Source of the DNA: Streptomyces coacervatus | GTDB lineage: Bacteria > Actinomycetota > Actinomycetes > Streptomycetales > Streptomycetaceae | Reading direction: 5' to 3' | Length of the DNA stretch: 64,000 bases | NCBI RefSeq assembly: GCF_029223485.1 | Contig: NZ_JARHTP010000014.1 | Span: 225,817 to 289,816 of the forward strand | Part shown: in pieces, positions 42,901 through 50,600 of the stretch | How the letters are laid out: each line of letters opens with the position of its first letter | Numbering within the stretch: position 1 is the first letter of the stretch | Program-made: the position numbers and the translations under genes | The notes under the pieces: model-generated | What the model was told of the DNA's origin: nothing | The model's database searches: none | The model's input: the letters and a program-made list of their open reading frames with translations, nothing else

Positions 42901-45248
42901 GGTGACGACGACGGTGACGAGTTCTGATTCGAGGTGCCCGTGCTCGGGTTCTGACCCGGGATGTGGGTACGAGCGCTGCCGGTCGGGTCCGTGGTGCTGC
43001 GGGGCGGGGTGCGGTCGCCGGGCGTCGTGTTGCGCGGAGTCGTGCCGTCGCCCGGGGTGTTGCTACGAGGCGTGGTGCCGTCCCCCGGCCTCGTACCGGG
43101 CGTCTCGCGGGGCGCCGTACCGTCAGCGGGGTTGTTGCGGGACGTGGTGCCGTCGCCCGGCCTCGTACCGTCGCCCGGCCTCGTACCGTCGCCCGGCCTC
43201 GTACCGTCGCCCGGCGTCGTACTCCCGGGCGTGCGCTGGCCCGGTATCCGCCCGTCCGGCGTGCCAGGAGTACGGCCGTCCGCGGTACCGGACGTGCGAC
43301 CGTCGCCGACACTCGCCGTACCGGACACACGCCCGTCCCCGGCACCCGAGACTCCGACACTCGCCGTACCGGACGGGCGCCCGTTCCCCGCGCCCGAGAG
43401 TCCGACACCCGCCGTACCGGCCGCCCGACCGTCCGCCGAAGCCGTGGGCGTAGGCGCAGGCGTGGACGCCGGAGCGCTCCGAGGCGCCGTCGACGGCGTG
43501 GGACTCGGTGTGGATGCAGGACCCGACCCCGTGGGCGAGGCCGTACCAGCAGTGCCGGCTGAACTGCTCCTTGCCGCACCGGAGTTGGGCGTGGGACTGC
43601 TCGGGCTCGACCCGGACCCGCTTCCGCTGCCGGACGACGACGTACCCCCGCCCTGATGCGAACCACCCACACCGCCCCCCACAGAAGGCGCCACAGGCGA
43701 CGTCGGTATGCCCCCCGACCCACCATCCGCACGGCCGCCACCGGCACCCACCGACGACGGATCGCTCGCCGAAGGCGTAGGAGTGGGCGCCGCGTTGGTG
43801 TGCGTGGGCGAGCCGGCGGCCAAGCTGTCGATCGACGTGCCGATCGAGCCGTGCCCGCCCGTCGACGCCGACGTACCCCCGGACGACGCGGAGGCCGACA
43901 CGGCGTGCACCGACGGCGACGACAGGCCGGACACGGAGGAGCCGCCCCCGGAGTGGGACGGGCCGGAGGAACTCGGTCCGTCGGTTGAACCTCCGGCGCC
44001 CGAGTCACCGGACGACGCCCCACTGGGCGACGGGTCGTCGAAGTCGGACAGGGTCGGGCCCGAGTGGGAGAGCGCGGGCCCTGCGGTCCCGGAGTCGGAC
44101 CCGGAACCCGAGTCGGAGCCCGGCCCGGGCCCGGATCCGGAGTCCGATCCCGAGTCGGAGCCCGGCCCGGCACCCACATCCGGCCCACCGATGGTGTTGC
44201 CGCCGGTGTCGGCGGATATCCCGCCACCTATGTTCGAGCCCACATCGCCGGTCGAACGAGTCGACGTCGACGAGTCCGCCCCCGACGAGTCCGAGCCACT
44301 GGAATGCGAGTTGGAGTCGGAACCCGAACCCGAACCGGAATCAGAGGCGGACGAAGAGGAGTCGGAGCCGGAAGACGAGTCCGAATCCCCATCGCCGTCG
44401 GAAGCGTGGGAGGCGTCGGAACTGTCAGGACCGTCGGACGAGTTGGAACCCTCGTCCCCGTCCCCGTCACCATGCCCGCCGTCACTCCCCGACGACCCAT
44501 GCCCGTCGATCCGGCTGTCGATCGCATGGTGGGCCCGATGCCCCGCCTTCTCGCCCAGACCGTCCCGCACGCCTTCGGCAAGAGTCTGCGGGGTCTGCTT
44601 GATGGCGTCCCAGCCGGCGTTGGCGCCCTGCTTGACGGTTGTGGCGAGGTCGTAGCCCTCCTGGGCGCCGAAGCCGACGTTCACCGTCTGACGGATCAGG
44701 TCGGTGATGATCGCCTCGATCATCGAGATCGCGGGTTCCTTCATCGCCTCGACGATCGCGTCGATCAAGGCGTCCTTGAGCTCCTTGAGGAGCCGGCGCA
44801 CGATCAGCCGGGCGGCCTGCGTTGCGCCCAGCGCACCGACCTCGGACAGGCCGAAGGTGAACGGCGCTGCAGCCTGGGCCGCGGCGATCTCGATTGCGAG
44901 GGCGATGAGTTGGGCGATGACCGCCCATTTCGCGAACTCGACGAGGTAGGCGCACGCCTCCAGCACGGTCGCGATGATGTACGCGGCCTGGGCGGCGTTG
45001 GCGAGGTAGCCGTCGCCGCCCCCGCCGTCGAACTTGGCGTACACCTTGGTGAACGCGTCGATCGACTCACCGGCGTTGTGGGCCACCACCTGGCGGGCGC
45101 TGGTGGTCGCCTTGGTGTGCAGCCCGGTGACATCGTCGCCGAACTTCCGCCAGAGGGTGGCGCACTCCTTCAGCTTGTCCTCGTCTGCCGTCGGCCAGTT
45201 GTAGCCGAGCATCTCGAGAACCCATTCGAGCTCGTTCGGCAGCATCAT
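39930..45248 (-). CDS. 1772-residue T7SS polymorphic toxin with CpnT-like head and two toxin domains
   Basis: The head (about 1-190) matches the 385-residue CpnT-like protein at 32146. A huge linker (about 230-1000) is Ser/Asp/Gly- then Thr/Pro/Gly-rich. Next is a papain-fold glutamine-deamidase-type domain: C1028 and C1031 in NNCADCSR, H1120 in GGGHAFNVV, D1135 in VWVDTQSG. After a charged linker comes a zinc-dependent nucleic-acid-deaminase-type domain: H1599-S-E1601 and P1629-C1630-x8-C1639. A helical Lys/Glu-rich tail ends the protein. It presumably modifies protein glutamines and nucleic-acid bases in rival cells. ATG 45248 aligns best with its paralogue; GTG 45266 is possible. Confidence 0.8.
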   Translation of the reverse strand: MMLPNELEWVLEMLGYNWPTADEDKLKECATLWRKFGDDVTGLHTKATTSARQVVAHNAGESIDAFTKVYAKFDGGGGDGYLANAAQAAYIIATVLEACAYLVEFAKWAVIAQLIALAIEIAAAQAAAPFTFGLSEVGALGATQAARLIVRRLLKELKDALIDAIVEAMKEPAISMIEAIITDLIRQTVNVGFGAQEGYDLATTVKQGANAGWDAIKQTPQTLAEGVRDGLGEKAGHRAHHAIDSRIDGHGSSGSDGGHGDGDGDEGSNSSDGPDSSDASHASDGDGDSDSSSGSDSSSSASDSGSGSGSDSNSHSSGSDSSGADSSTSTRSTGDVGSNIGGGISADTGGNTIGGPDVGAGPGSDSGSDSGSGPGPGSDSGSGSDSGTAGPALSHSGPTLSDFDDPSPSGASSGDSGAGGSTDGPSSSGPSHSGGGSSVSGLSSPSVHAVSASASSGGTSASTGGHGSIGTSIDSLAAGSPTHTNAAPTPTPSASDPSSVGAGGGRADGGSGGIPTSPVAPSVGGGVGGSHQGGGTSSSGSGSGSGSSPSSPTPNSGAARSSSAGTAGTASPTGSGPASTPSPTPSTAPRSAPASTPAPTPTASADGRAAGTAGVGLSGAGNGRPSGTASVGVSGAGDGRVSGTASVGDGRTSGTADGRTPGTPDGRIPGQRTPGSTTPGDGTRPGDGTRPGDGTRPGDGTTSRNNPADGTAPRETPGTRPGDGTTPRSNTPGDGTTPRNTTPGDRTPPRSTTDPTGSARTHIPGQNPSTGTSNQNSSPSSSPRTPSTSSSTSTTTPSTSTSTGSGSSANSNSGSGTGTGSDRTSTSDNGTSNPSASSSRSPNSSTANQPGPAAQGTPGSTGTTPPGRPPQEPSGSTANTPNGPQQPASQSNAPTQNTPPGNSQQQQHQQVTPVPVHTVIRTPGASASPSHAAGSASPHAPGSPQATPGNSNQPHHPQQDSLQDIRSDLDHYPGGLTDPDAADQQALDDAVPRNEDGTPQRHPDPFEGNWSQLQNDGGVNVPGRSNNCADCSRSFLETWYGNPQVSAPRTLDTDANGKPDLWSPEDNANDNQIRWTGAAHTYAGPGGDPNTANNIADTLQQAGPGSAAIVQVDWPGGGGHAFNVVNHNGNIVWVDTQSGQVSSQPLHIDQAAHVWHIPLDADRNPIDTSQPHAEGSESKNGESDSQNGGESQSENSESNGQPEGSQNPQNDLSGDTPKQGDGSDTAVNPPNPTDSSPTPTSDEHRDENVRPQSESSSPSEPDSTPDPHQRPQQSAEHPSEQHRPAGETQRTPDKQSRPDEATHPDEQARTPDKESEQPTARTETPAGPESPGASKDNTEDHADSPYSDPHDRGDSDTSDESHRVTEDGPDSDTSRTHADPEIKNSREYGIEPDALQNELRQHRNVHRVELDRVHDSLSRWADSGELTNVLRATSGDSPHPNPDGPRSFTRAQLSQQLDGFDRLSRGEQQAAVASLARLSLAFHQQHSVGANPERINHPYRGENEGDPAPKTPDRGAKISKESLGVRLHRMAMNQLFKKAAFKKLPSDEAAKVRRNGPDFSGKNFAVLEVQGPPPDHEVTYVVDSSVPANQKLPGVQPRHSEKHLLQWLQRMDPEATKYTPLGLYTEREPCGQGEGHMKCSKVLLDDRFHGVPIHYSTTYRDDPVGVAIRQKMLDEREETLEKLADMPDDKIKEHMTEQWSERYKDDDERLAKALKRLEGTSGKKLVDEITKELNAQRKETRTLEEKAITAEFDRHIDALKETWETILPALKK
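43150..43221. repeat. 18-bp tandem repeat inside the toxin linker
   Basis: Three identical copies of CCGTCGCCCGGCCTCGTA and a fourth with one change lie head to tail, encoding repeated GDGTRP units in the minus-strand toxin. Such repeats can change in number by slippage, altering linker length without breaking the frame. Confidence 0.85.
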
Positions 45249-45395
45249 GGACACAGCAGAAAGCACCCCCGTCAGACGACACGGCCGTACAACTCCCTCA
45301 TCGGTAAAGGGAAGTCACACAGGAGTACAGCCGTTCGCAAAGCTTACGGAATCACTCGTGGGCAACTTCAGAGGGTTGCTGTCACAAATCCGTTG

Positions 45396-45440
45396 CAGGT
45401 CCTCTGCAGGTCCCGACCGTCAGGACCTGCAGAGGACCTG
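45396..45440 (-). terminator. Strong terminator after the LppU-like gene
   Basis: An 18-bp perfect stem (45396-45413 with 45423-45440, 9-base loop) lies directly past the end of the minus-strand gene at 45445 and about 150 bases before the toxin start. It separates the two transcription units. Its arms contain CAGGTCCTCTGCAGG, itself near-palindromic. Confidence 0.8.
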
Positions 45441-45444
45441 ATGG

Positions 45445-45990
45445 TCACACCTTGGTGAAGCAGAGCGTGTAGTCGAGCTGATGGCTCTGGTGGACCTGGA
45501 TCCCGTAGGCGTACTTCGAGTCGCAGTGCGAGTCGTCGCCGAGCAGCTTGTCGGCCGTCTTGTACTCGGCCTGGGGGGAGTTGCAGTCGACGATCGTCGG
45601 CAGCGGATCGCCCTGGGGATCCTTGACCTTGACGCAGTCGCCGATGTTCGGGTCGTGCGTCGCGTCCTCCGACGCCTGCGCGGACGCAGAGGCCTCCGCC
45701 TTCGCCTTCCCGCCGGTCGGGCTGGTGTTGTAGTCCCAGACGTACCAGGCCAGCGCGCCGAAGACCACGATCACGACGGCAGCGGACTTCACGACCCGCA
45801 ACGGGCCTCCCGGCCGCGGGCGCTGAGGGCCGCGCGGCGGCTGAGGCTGCGGTTGGTGCGGCTGCTGCGGATATCCGTACGGAGCCTGCGGCTGTTGCGG
45901 GTATCCGAACGGCTGCTGGGGCTGACCATACGGCTGCTGCGGCTGCCCGTACGGCGGTTGGTTCTGATACTGCGGCGGAGGCGTCGACAT
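45445..45990 (-). CDS. LppU-like membrane-anchored protein with PQ-rich N-terminus
   Basis: The 181-residue product starts at ATG 45990. About 70 N-terminal residues are Pro/Gln/Tyr-rich (repeated YGQPQQP), then a transmembrane helix (SAAVVIVVFGALAWYVW), then an outer domain beginning IGDCVKV with four cysteines. The spacing (GDCV, VDCNS, SHCDS, LCFTKV) matches the LppU family common in Streptomyces, which lacks a firm function. It stands alone upstream of the toxin operon, divergent from the gene at 46218. Confidence 0.65.
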   Translation of the reverse strand: MSTPPPQYQNQPPYGQPQQPYGQPQQPFGYPQQPQAPYGYPQQPHQPQPQPPRGPQRPRPGGPLRVVKSAAVVIVVFGALAWYVWDYNTSPTGGKAKAEASASAQASEDATHDPNIGDCVKVKDPQGDPLPTIVDCNSPQAEYKTADKLLGDDSHCDSKYAYGIQVHQSHQLDYTLCFTKV

Positions 45991-46217
45991 GCCTGAAGGA
46001 CCCCGTAGTTGACAAGAAGTTGACCTGCGCAGGCTATACGCCGAGGTCAGCCGACTCCCAACCATGCCCGCTCCCATGGACTCGCCGTCAGCGGAGGTGG
46101 CCGCGGGCATGCCATCCGCGCGTGACGGGAGATACTTCGAGTGCCCGAGGGTGTCAGAGGATGTCCGAGGGCATCAGAGGATGTCCGAGACGACGCCGGC
46201 GAGAGAAGCGGAACGAC

Positions 46218-46652
46218 ATGACCAGCCGACCCGAGAACTCAGCGACCCCGTCCGGCACATCGCCCGAGCGAGGCGTGCTGGACGAGGCGCTCGAACCGGA
46301 GCAGATACGTTCGCTGAACTCCGCCCTGCGCAAGCTGTCCGAGAACGACGGCGTCGGCAAGGACCTCCAGGACGCGGCGAAGAAGCTGCTCTCCGGCCGA
46401 CTGCCCCTGCGGGACGCCATGGACGACCCCGCCGTGGCCCGCGCCCTGGGCGGCGGCATGGCGTCGCTGCGCGGCCAGTGGGAGTCGCTCTCCGAGGAGG
46501 AACGCGACCAGGTCAGGCACGGCGAGCCGCTGACCGGCCAGAACCAGCCCGCCGACCCTTCCGGGCGGAGGAGGCCGGAGGCCGAGGGCCAGTCGTCCGA
46601 TTCCGGCAAGAAGAACCAGGGCCGCCACAGCGGCGGATTCTCGCTGTACTGA
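46218..46652 (+). CDS. Small helical protein, paralogue of 33402-33794
   Basis: The 144-residue product has the core KDLQDAAKKLLSGRLPLRDA, parallel to LRDMARSVLSGDVDVKDAFQ in the other copy, then a Trp-containing helix (GGGMASLRGQWESLSEEERD) and a polar tail. ATG 46218 is preceded by GAAGCGGA. A 16-base direct repeat (TCAGAGGATGTCCGAG, at about 46155 and 46174) lies in its upstream region. Function unknown; neighbourhood suggests a T7SS role. Confidence 0.6.
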   Translation: MTSRPENSATPSGTSPERGVLDEALEPEQIRSLNSALRKLSENDGVGKDLQDAAKKLLSGRLPLRDAMDDPAVARALGGGMASLRGQWESLSEEERDQVRHGEPLTGQNQPADPSGRRRPEAEGQSSDSGKKNQGRHSGGFSLY

Positions 46653-46683
46653 TCGCCGCACCGTCTTGTGGCGCCGGGCTGGA

Positions 46684-46705
46684 CCGCGCCCCTTCAGGGG
46701 CGCGG
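46684..46705 (+). terminator. Hairpin between convergent genes
   Basis: A perfect 9-bp stem (CCGCGCCCC with GGGGCGCGG, loop TTCA) lies 32 bases after the plus-strand gene and 12 bases from the end of the minus-strand DUF397 gene. The stem equals that of the repeat at 201-222. Confidence 0.65.
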
Positions 46706-46716
46706 GGCCGTACTGC

Positions 46717-47013
46717 CTAGTCGCCCGAGCCAACGCCCCCGTTATGAGGCGCCGGCTCCAAATCAAACTCCCCGTCCCGCGCCCCCAGCACAAACGCCCG
46801 CCACTCCGCCTCCGTGTACCGCAGCACCGTGTCGGGGTCCAGGGACGACCTCATGGCGACGGCGCCCTCGGGCAGGTACGCGATCTCGACCCGCTCCTCG
46901 TGCTCCTCGGTGCCGGGTGCGCTGTGCCACTCGACGCCGGAGATGTCGAGGGCGTACAGCTCGTCCCGCTCCCGTTCCTTGCGCGCCTTGATCTGCTCTG
47001 CAGTCTCCGCCAT
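46717..47013 (-). CDS. DUF397 family protein
   Basis: The 98-residue product has the DUF397 features: GVEWHSA near the start, VEIAYLPEGAVAMRSSLDPD in the middle, and EAEWRAFVLGARDGEFD at the end. DUF397 proteins are abundant in Streptomyces, usually paired with an XRE-family regulator, but no such partner is adjacent here. ATG 47013 is the first reasonable start. Probably a small cytoplasmic protein of the anti-regulator type. Confidence 0.8.
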   Translation of the reverse strand: MAETAEQIKARKERERDELYALDISGVEWHSAPGTEEHEERVEIAYLPEGAVAMRSSLDPDTVLRYTEAEWRAFVLGARDGEFDLEPAPHNGGVGSGD

Positions 47014-47090
47014 GGTGCGGGGCCTCTTCCTGACATATGAACGAAGTACGCGTCTCACCCTACTTGCGGGCACCGCGCACCCGCCGCGGA

Positions 47091-47492
47091 TCAGGTGTTT
47101 TGCGTCTTGGCGACCATGGTCTGTGATACCCCGGGCGGCAGCTTCACCTGACCGTCGAACTCGGCGGTGGTCTTCTGCCAGATGTCGAGCTGCGCGGCCT
47201 CGTTCTGCTCGTGCGCCACGCCCATCTTGGTGAAGGCGACACCCATGCCCGCCAGCCGCTCCGCCAGGCTGCCCATCGACTGGTACATGCCGTCGCGCAG
47301 ACCCTCGTAGGCGACACCGAACTTCTCGGCTATGTCGTCGTCGCCCCACGGCGGGGTGTCGCCCTGTTCGAGCGCGGTCAGTCCGTTCTGCAGTGCGGTC
47401 ACGGCCTTCGAGAAGTCCTGGCCGACCGAGTACATGTTGAAGCCCTCGGTCTTGAGGACTTTTGGATCGGAGTCCATGTGGTCCGACGGCAC
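47091..47492 (-). CDS. WXG100-like protein downstream of EccC
   Basis: The 133-residue helical product starts at GTG 47492, 5 bases after six G; the ATG at 47477 has no site. The turn is TPPWGDDDIAEKFGVAY, followed by MYQSMGSLAERLAGMG, both shared with the protein at 31738. It lies just past the eccC terminator on the same strand and is likely an Esx-type substrate or partner. Confidence 0.7.
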   Translation of the reverse strand: MPSDHMDSDPKVLKTEGFNMYSVGQDFSKAVTALQNGLTALEQGDTPPWGDDDIAEKFGVAYEGLRDGMYQSMGSLAERLAGMGVAFTKMGVAHEQNEAAQLDIWQKTTAEFDGQVKLPPGVSQTMVAKTQNT

Positions 47493-47560
47493 AACTACCC
47501 CCCGTGGCTGGTCTTTTCTCCTGCAACGCCACCATAGCGGTGGCCACTGACAACACAGAA

Positions 47561-47586
47561 GGGCGGCACCCACGCGGGTACCGCCC
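47561..47586 (-). terminator. Terminator after eccC
   Basis: An 11-bp stem with one mismatch (47561-47571 with 47576-47586) lies 26 bases past the end of eccC on the minus strand. Confidence 0.65.
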
Positions 47587-47611
47587 CCTGTCCGGCGCAG
47601 CCGGCCGACCC

Positions 47612-50600
47612 TCAGAACCGAGCCGGCAGCCACCCCGTCTGAATCAGCTGCCCACCGCGTCGCCGCGTGTGGAAGTACCCACGCCCGGGCGGCAGTTGAG
47701 ACGCCGTGATGTTGCCGAGCAGCGCACCCTCCGACCGGTCGCCGGAGAGCACCAGGCCCTGGGCGCCGAGCTCACGCATCCGCTGCATCACGGGCTCGTA
47801 CAGCGACCGGCTCGCACCGCCCGAGGAGCGCGCGATGATGATGCGCAGACCGACGTCACGGGCGAAGGGCAGATACTCCAGGAGCGGGGCCAGCGGGTTC
47901 ACGCCGGTCGCCACCAGGTCGTAGTCGTCGACGATCACAAACGCGTCCGGGCTGTTGTACCAGCTGCGGTTGCGCAGCTGCTCGGGCGTGACGTCCGGGC
48001 CCGGCATACGCCGGTGCATCGAACCGGCCAGGCCCTCCAGCGTCTCCGTCAGGGCGGGCGCCGACGCGCAGTACCGCGACAGGTGCGAGTCGGGCACACC
48101 CTCCAGGTGCGCGCGCCGGTAGTCGCCCATGACGATCTTCGCCTGGTCCGGTGTGTAGCGCTCGGTGATCTGCTTGACGAGCAGCCTCAGCATCGCGGAC
48201 TTACCGGACTCGCTCTCACCGAACATGATGAAGAGCGGGTCCGTCTCGAAGTCGACGAAGACCGGTGCGAGCGAGGACTCGTCGATGCCGATGGCGACAC
48301 CGCGCTCCGGGTGCTCGAACCCCTTGGGCAGCCGGTCCGACGGCAGCAGCGTGGGCAGCAGCCGTACGGCCGGAGCGTGGTTGCCCTGCCAGTTGTCGTT
48401 GATGCCGCGGATGAGGATCGACGTCGCCTCGGAGAGGTCCTCCGTCCCCGAGGAGCCGTCGACCCGGGGCAGCGCGGTCATGAAGTGCAGCTTGTCCTGG
48501 GTCAGACCACGGCCCGGCACGGACGCCGGGACGTTCTGCGCGACCTTGCGGTCGATCTCCGACTCCGTCGGGTCACCGAGGCGCAGCTCGATGCGGTTCT
48601 GCAGCATGTCCTTGAGCGCGGGCCGCACTTCGGTGTAGCGGCTCGCGGTCAGGACCACGTGCACACCAAAGCCGAGGCCGCGCGTCGCGATCTCCGTGAC
48701 GGTGGACTCGAGCAGTTCGTAGTCCGTCTTGAAGGTGGCCCAGCCGTCGATGACGAGGAAGACGTCACCCCAGACCTGATCGGGCAGATGGCCCGCGGCC
48801 CGGCGCTGCCGGTAGGTCTGGATCGAGTCGACGTTGTTCGCGCGGAAGTACTCCTCGCGCGCGTTGAGGATCCCCTCGACCTCACTGACCGTACGGCGCA
48901 CCTTCTCGGCGTCGAGACGGTTGGCGACCCCGCCGACGTGCGCGAGCTCCTCCATCGCGATCAGACCGCCACCGCCGAAGTCCAGGCAGTAGAACTGCAC
49001 TTCGGACGGAGTGTGGGTGAGGGCGAACGAGGAGATGAGCGAACGCAGCAGCGTCGACTTGCCGGACTGCGGACCGCCGACGAACAGACCGTGGCCCGCA
49101 CCGCCGGAGAAGTCCCGGTACAGCACGTCACGGCGCTGCTCGAACGGCTTGTCCACCAGGCCGACCGGCACATTGAGCCGGCCGAGCGCCGTGTAGTCGG
49201 GCGCGGTCAGGCCGCGCTCCGGGGAGACGGCGAGCTGGGGGAGGAGCTGCTCCAGCGAGGGCGCCTCCTCCAGCGGGGGCAGCCACACCTGGTGGGCGGG
49301 CGGTCCCTGGTTGATCATCCGGCCGACGAGGACGTCCAGGACGGTGTCGGCGAGCGCGTCGTCCACCCGGTTGTCGGGCTCCGGCTCCTCGATCACCGGC
49401 TGCGGGGGCAGCGCCACGTGCTCCGCCGTGAACAGCGCGGGCCGCAGCTGCGTCGAGCGGTGCACCCGGGAGGGGCCTTCGCCGTGGTACGGGCCCGACA
49501 CATAGGCCGCCTTGAAGCGGACCATGGTGTCGGTGTCGTAGCGCAGATAACCGGAACCGGGGATCGACGGCAGGTGGTAGGCGTCCGGGACACCGATCGC
49601 CGTACGCGACTCGGCGGCGGAGAAGGTCCGCAGACCGATCCGGTACGAGAGGTAGGTGTCCAGGCCGCGCAGCTTGCCCTCCTCCAGGCGCTGCGAGGCC
49701 AGGAGCAGGTGGACGCCCAGCGAACGGCCGATACGGCCGATCTGGATGAACATGTCGATGAAGTCGGGCTTGGCGGTGAGGAGTTCGGAGAACTCGTCGA
49801 GCACGATCACCAGCGACGCCATCGGTTCGAGGGCGGCGCCGGCGGCCCGGGCCTTCTCGTAGTCGTGCAGGTTGGCGTAGTTGCCGGCCGAGCGCAGCAG
49901 CTCCTGGCGGCGCTGCGTCTCACCCATGATCGAGTCGCGCATGCGGTCGACGAGGGTGAGGTCGTCCGCGAGGTTGGTGATCACGGCCGCGGTGTGCGGC
50001 ATGTCCGCCATGCCCGCGAAGGTCGCACCGCCCTTGAAGTCCGCGAGGATGAAGTTCAGCGTCTCCGAGGAGTGCGTGACCGCGAGACCGAGCACCAGCG
50101 TACGCAGCACCTCGGACTTTCCGGAGCCGGTCGCGCCGACGCACAGGCCGTGCGGGCCCATGCCCTCCTGCGAGGCCTCCTTGAGGTCCAGCATGACCGG
50201 CTCGCCGTTCTCGCCGACACCGATCGGCACCCGCAGCCGCTCGTGCAGCGTGCGCGGCCGCCAGGTGCGGGAGACCTCGACGGTGCCCGCGTCGCCGATG
50301 CCCATCAGGTCGGTGAAGTCCAGGTTGGACAGAAGGGGTTCGCCCTCCTCCGCGGTGCCGACCCGGAAGGGCGCCAGCTGCCGGGCCAGGGACTCGGCCT
50401 GCTCCGGGTTCAGCACATCGGCCTTGCCGGTGTACGCCGACTCGTGGCCGACGAACAGCTGCATCCGGTCCGGCTTCACATACGCCGTCAGACCGGCGCG
50501 CAGGTCCTCCTCCAGCTCGCCCGGGGCGATCTCCAGGAAAGTGACGCCCTGGAGCCCCTCGGAACTGGCGAGTTCGGAGTCCGGCGGCACGGTGCCGCCG

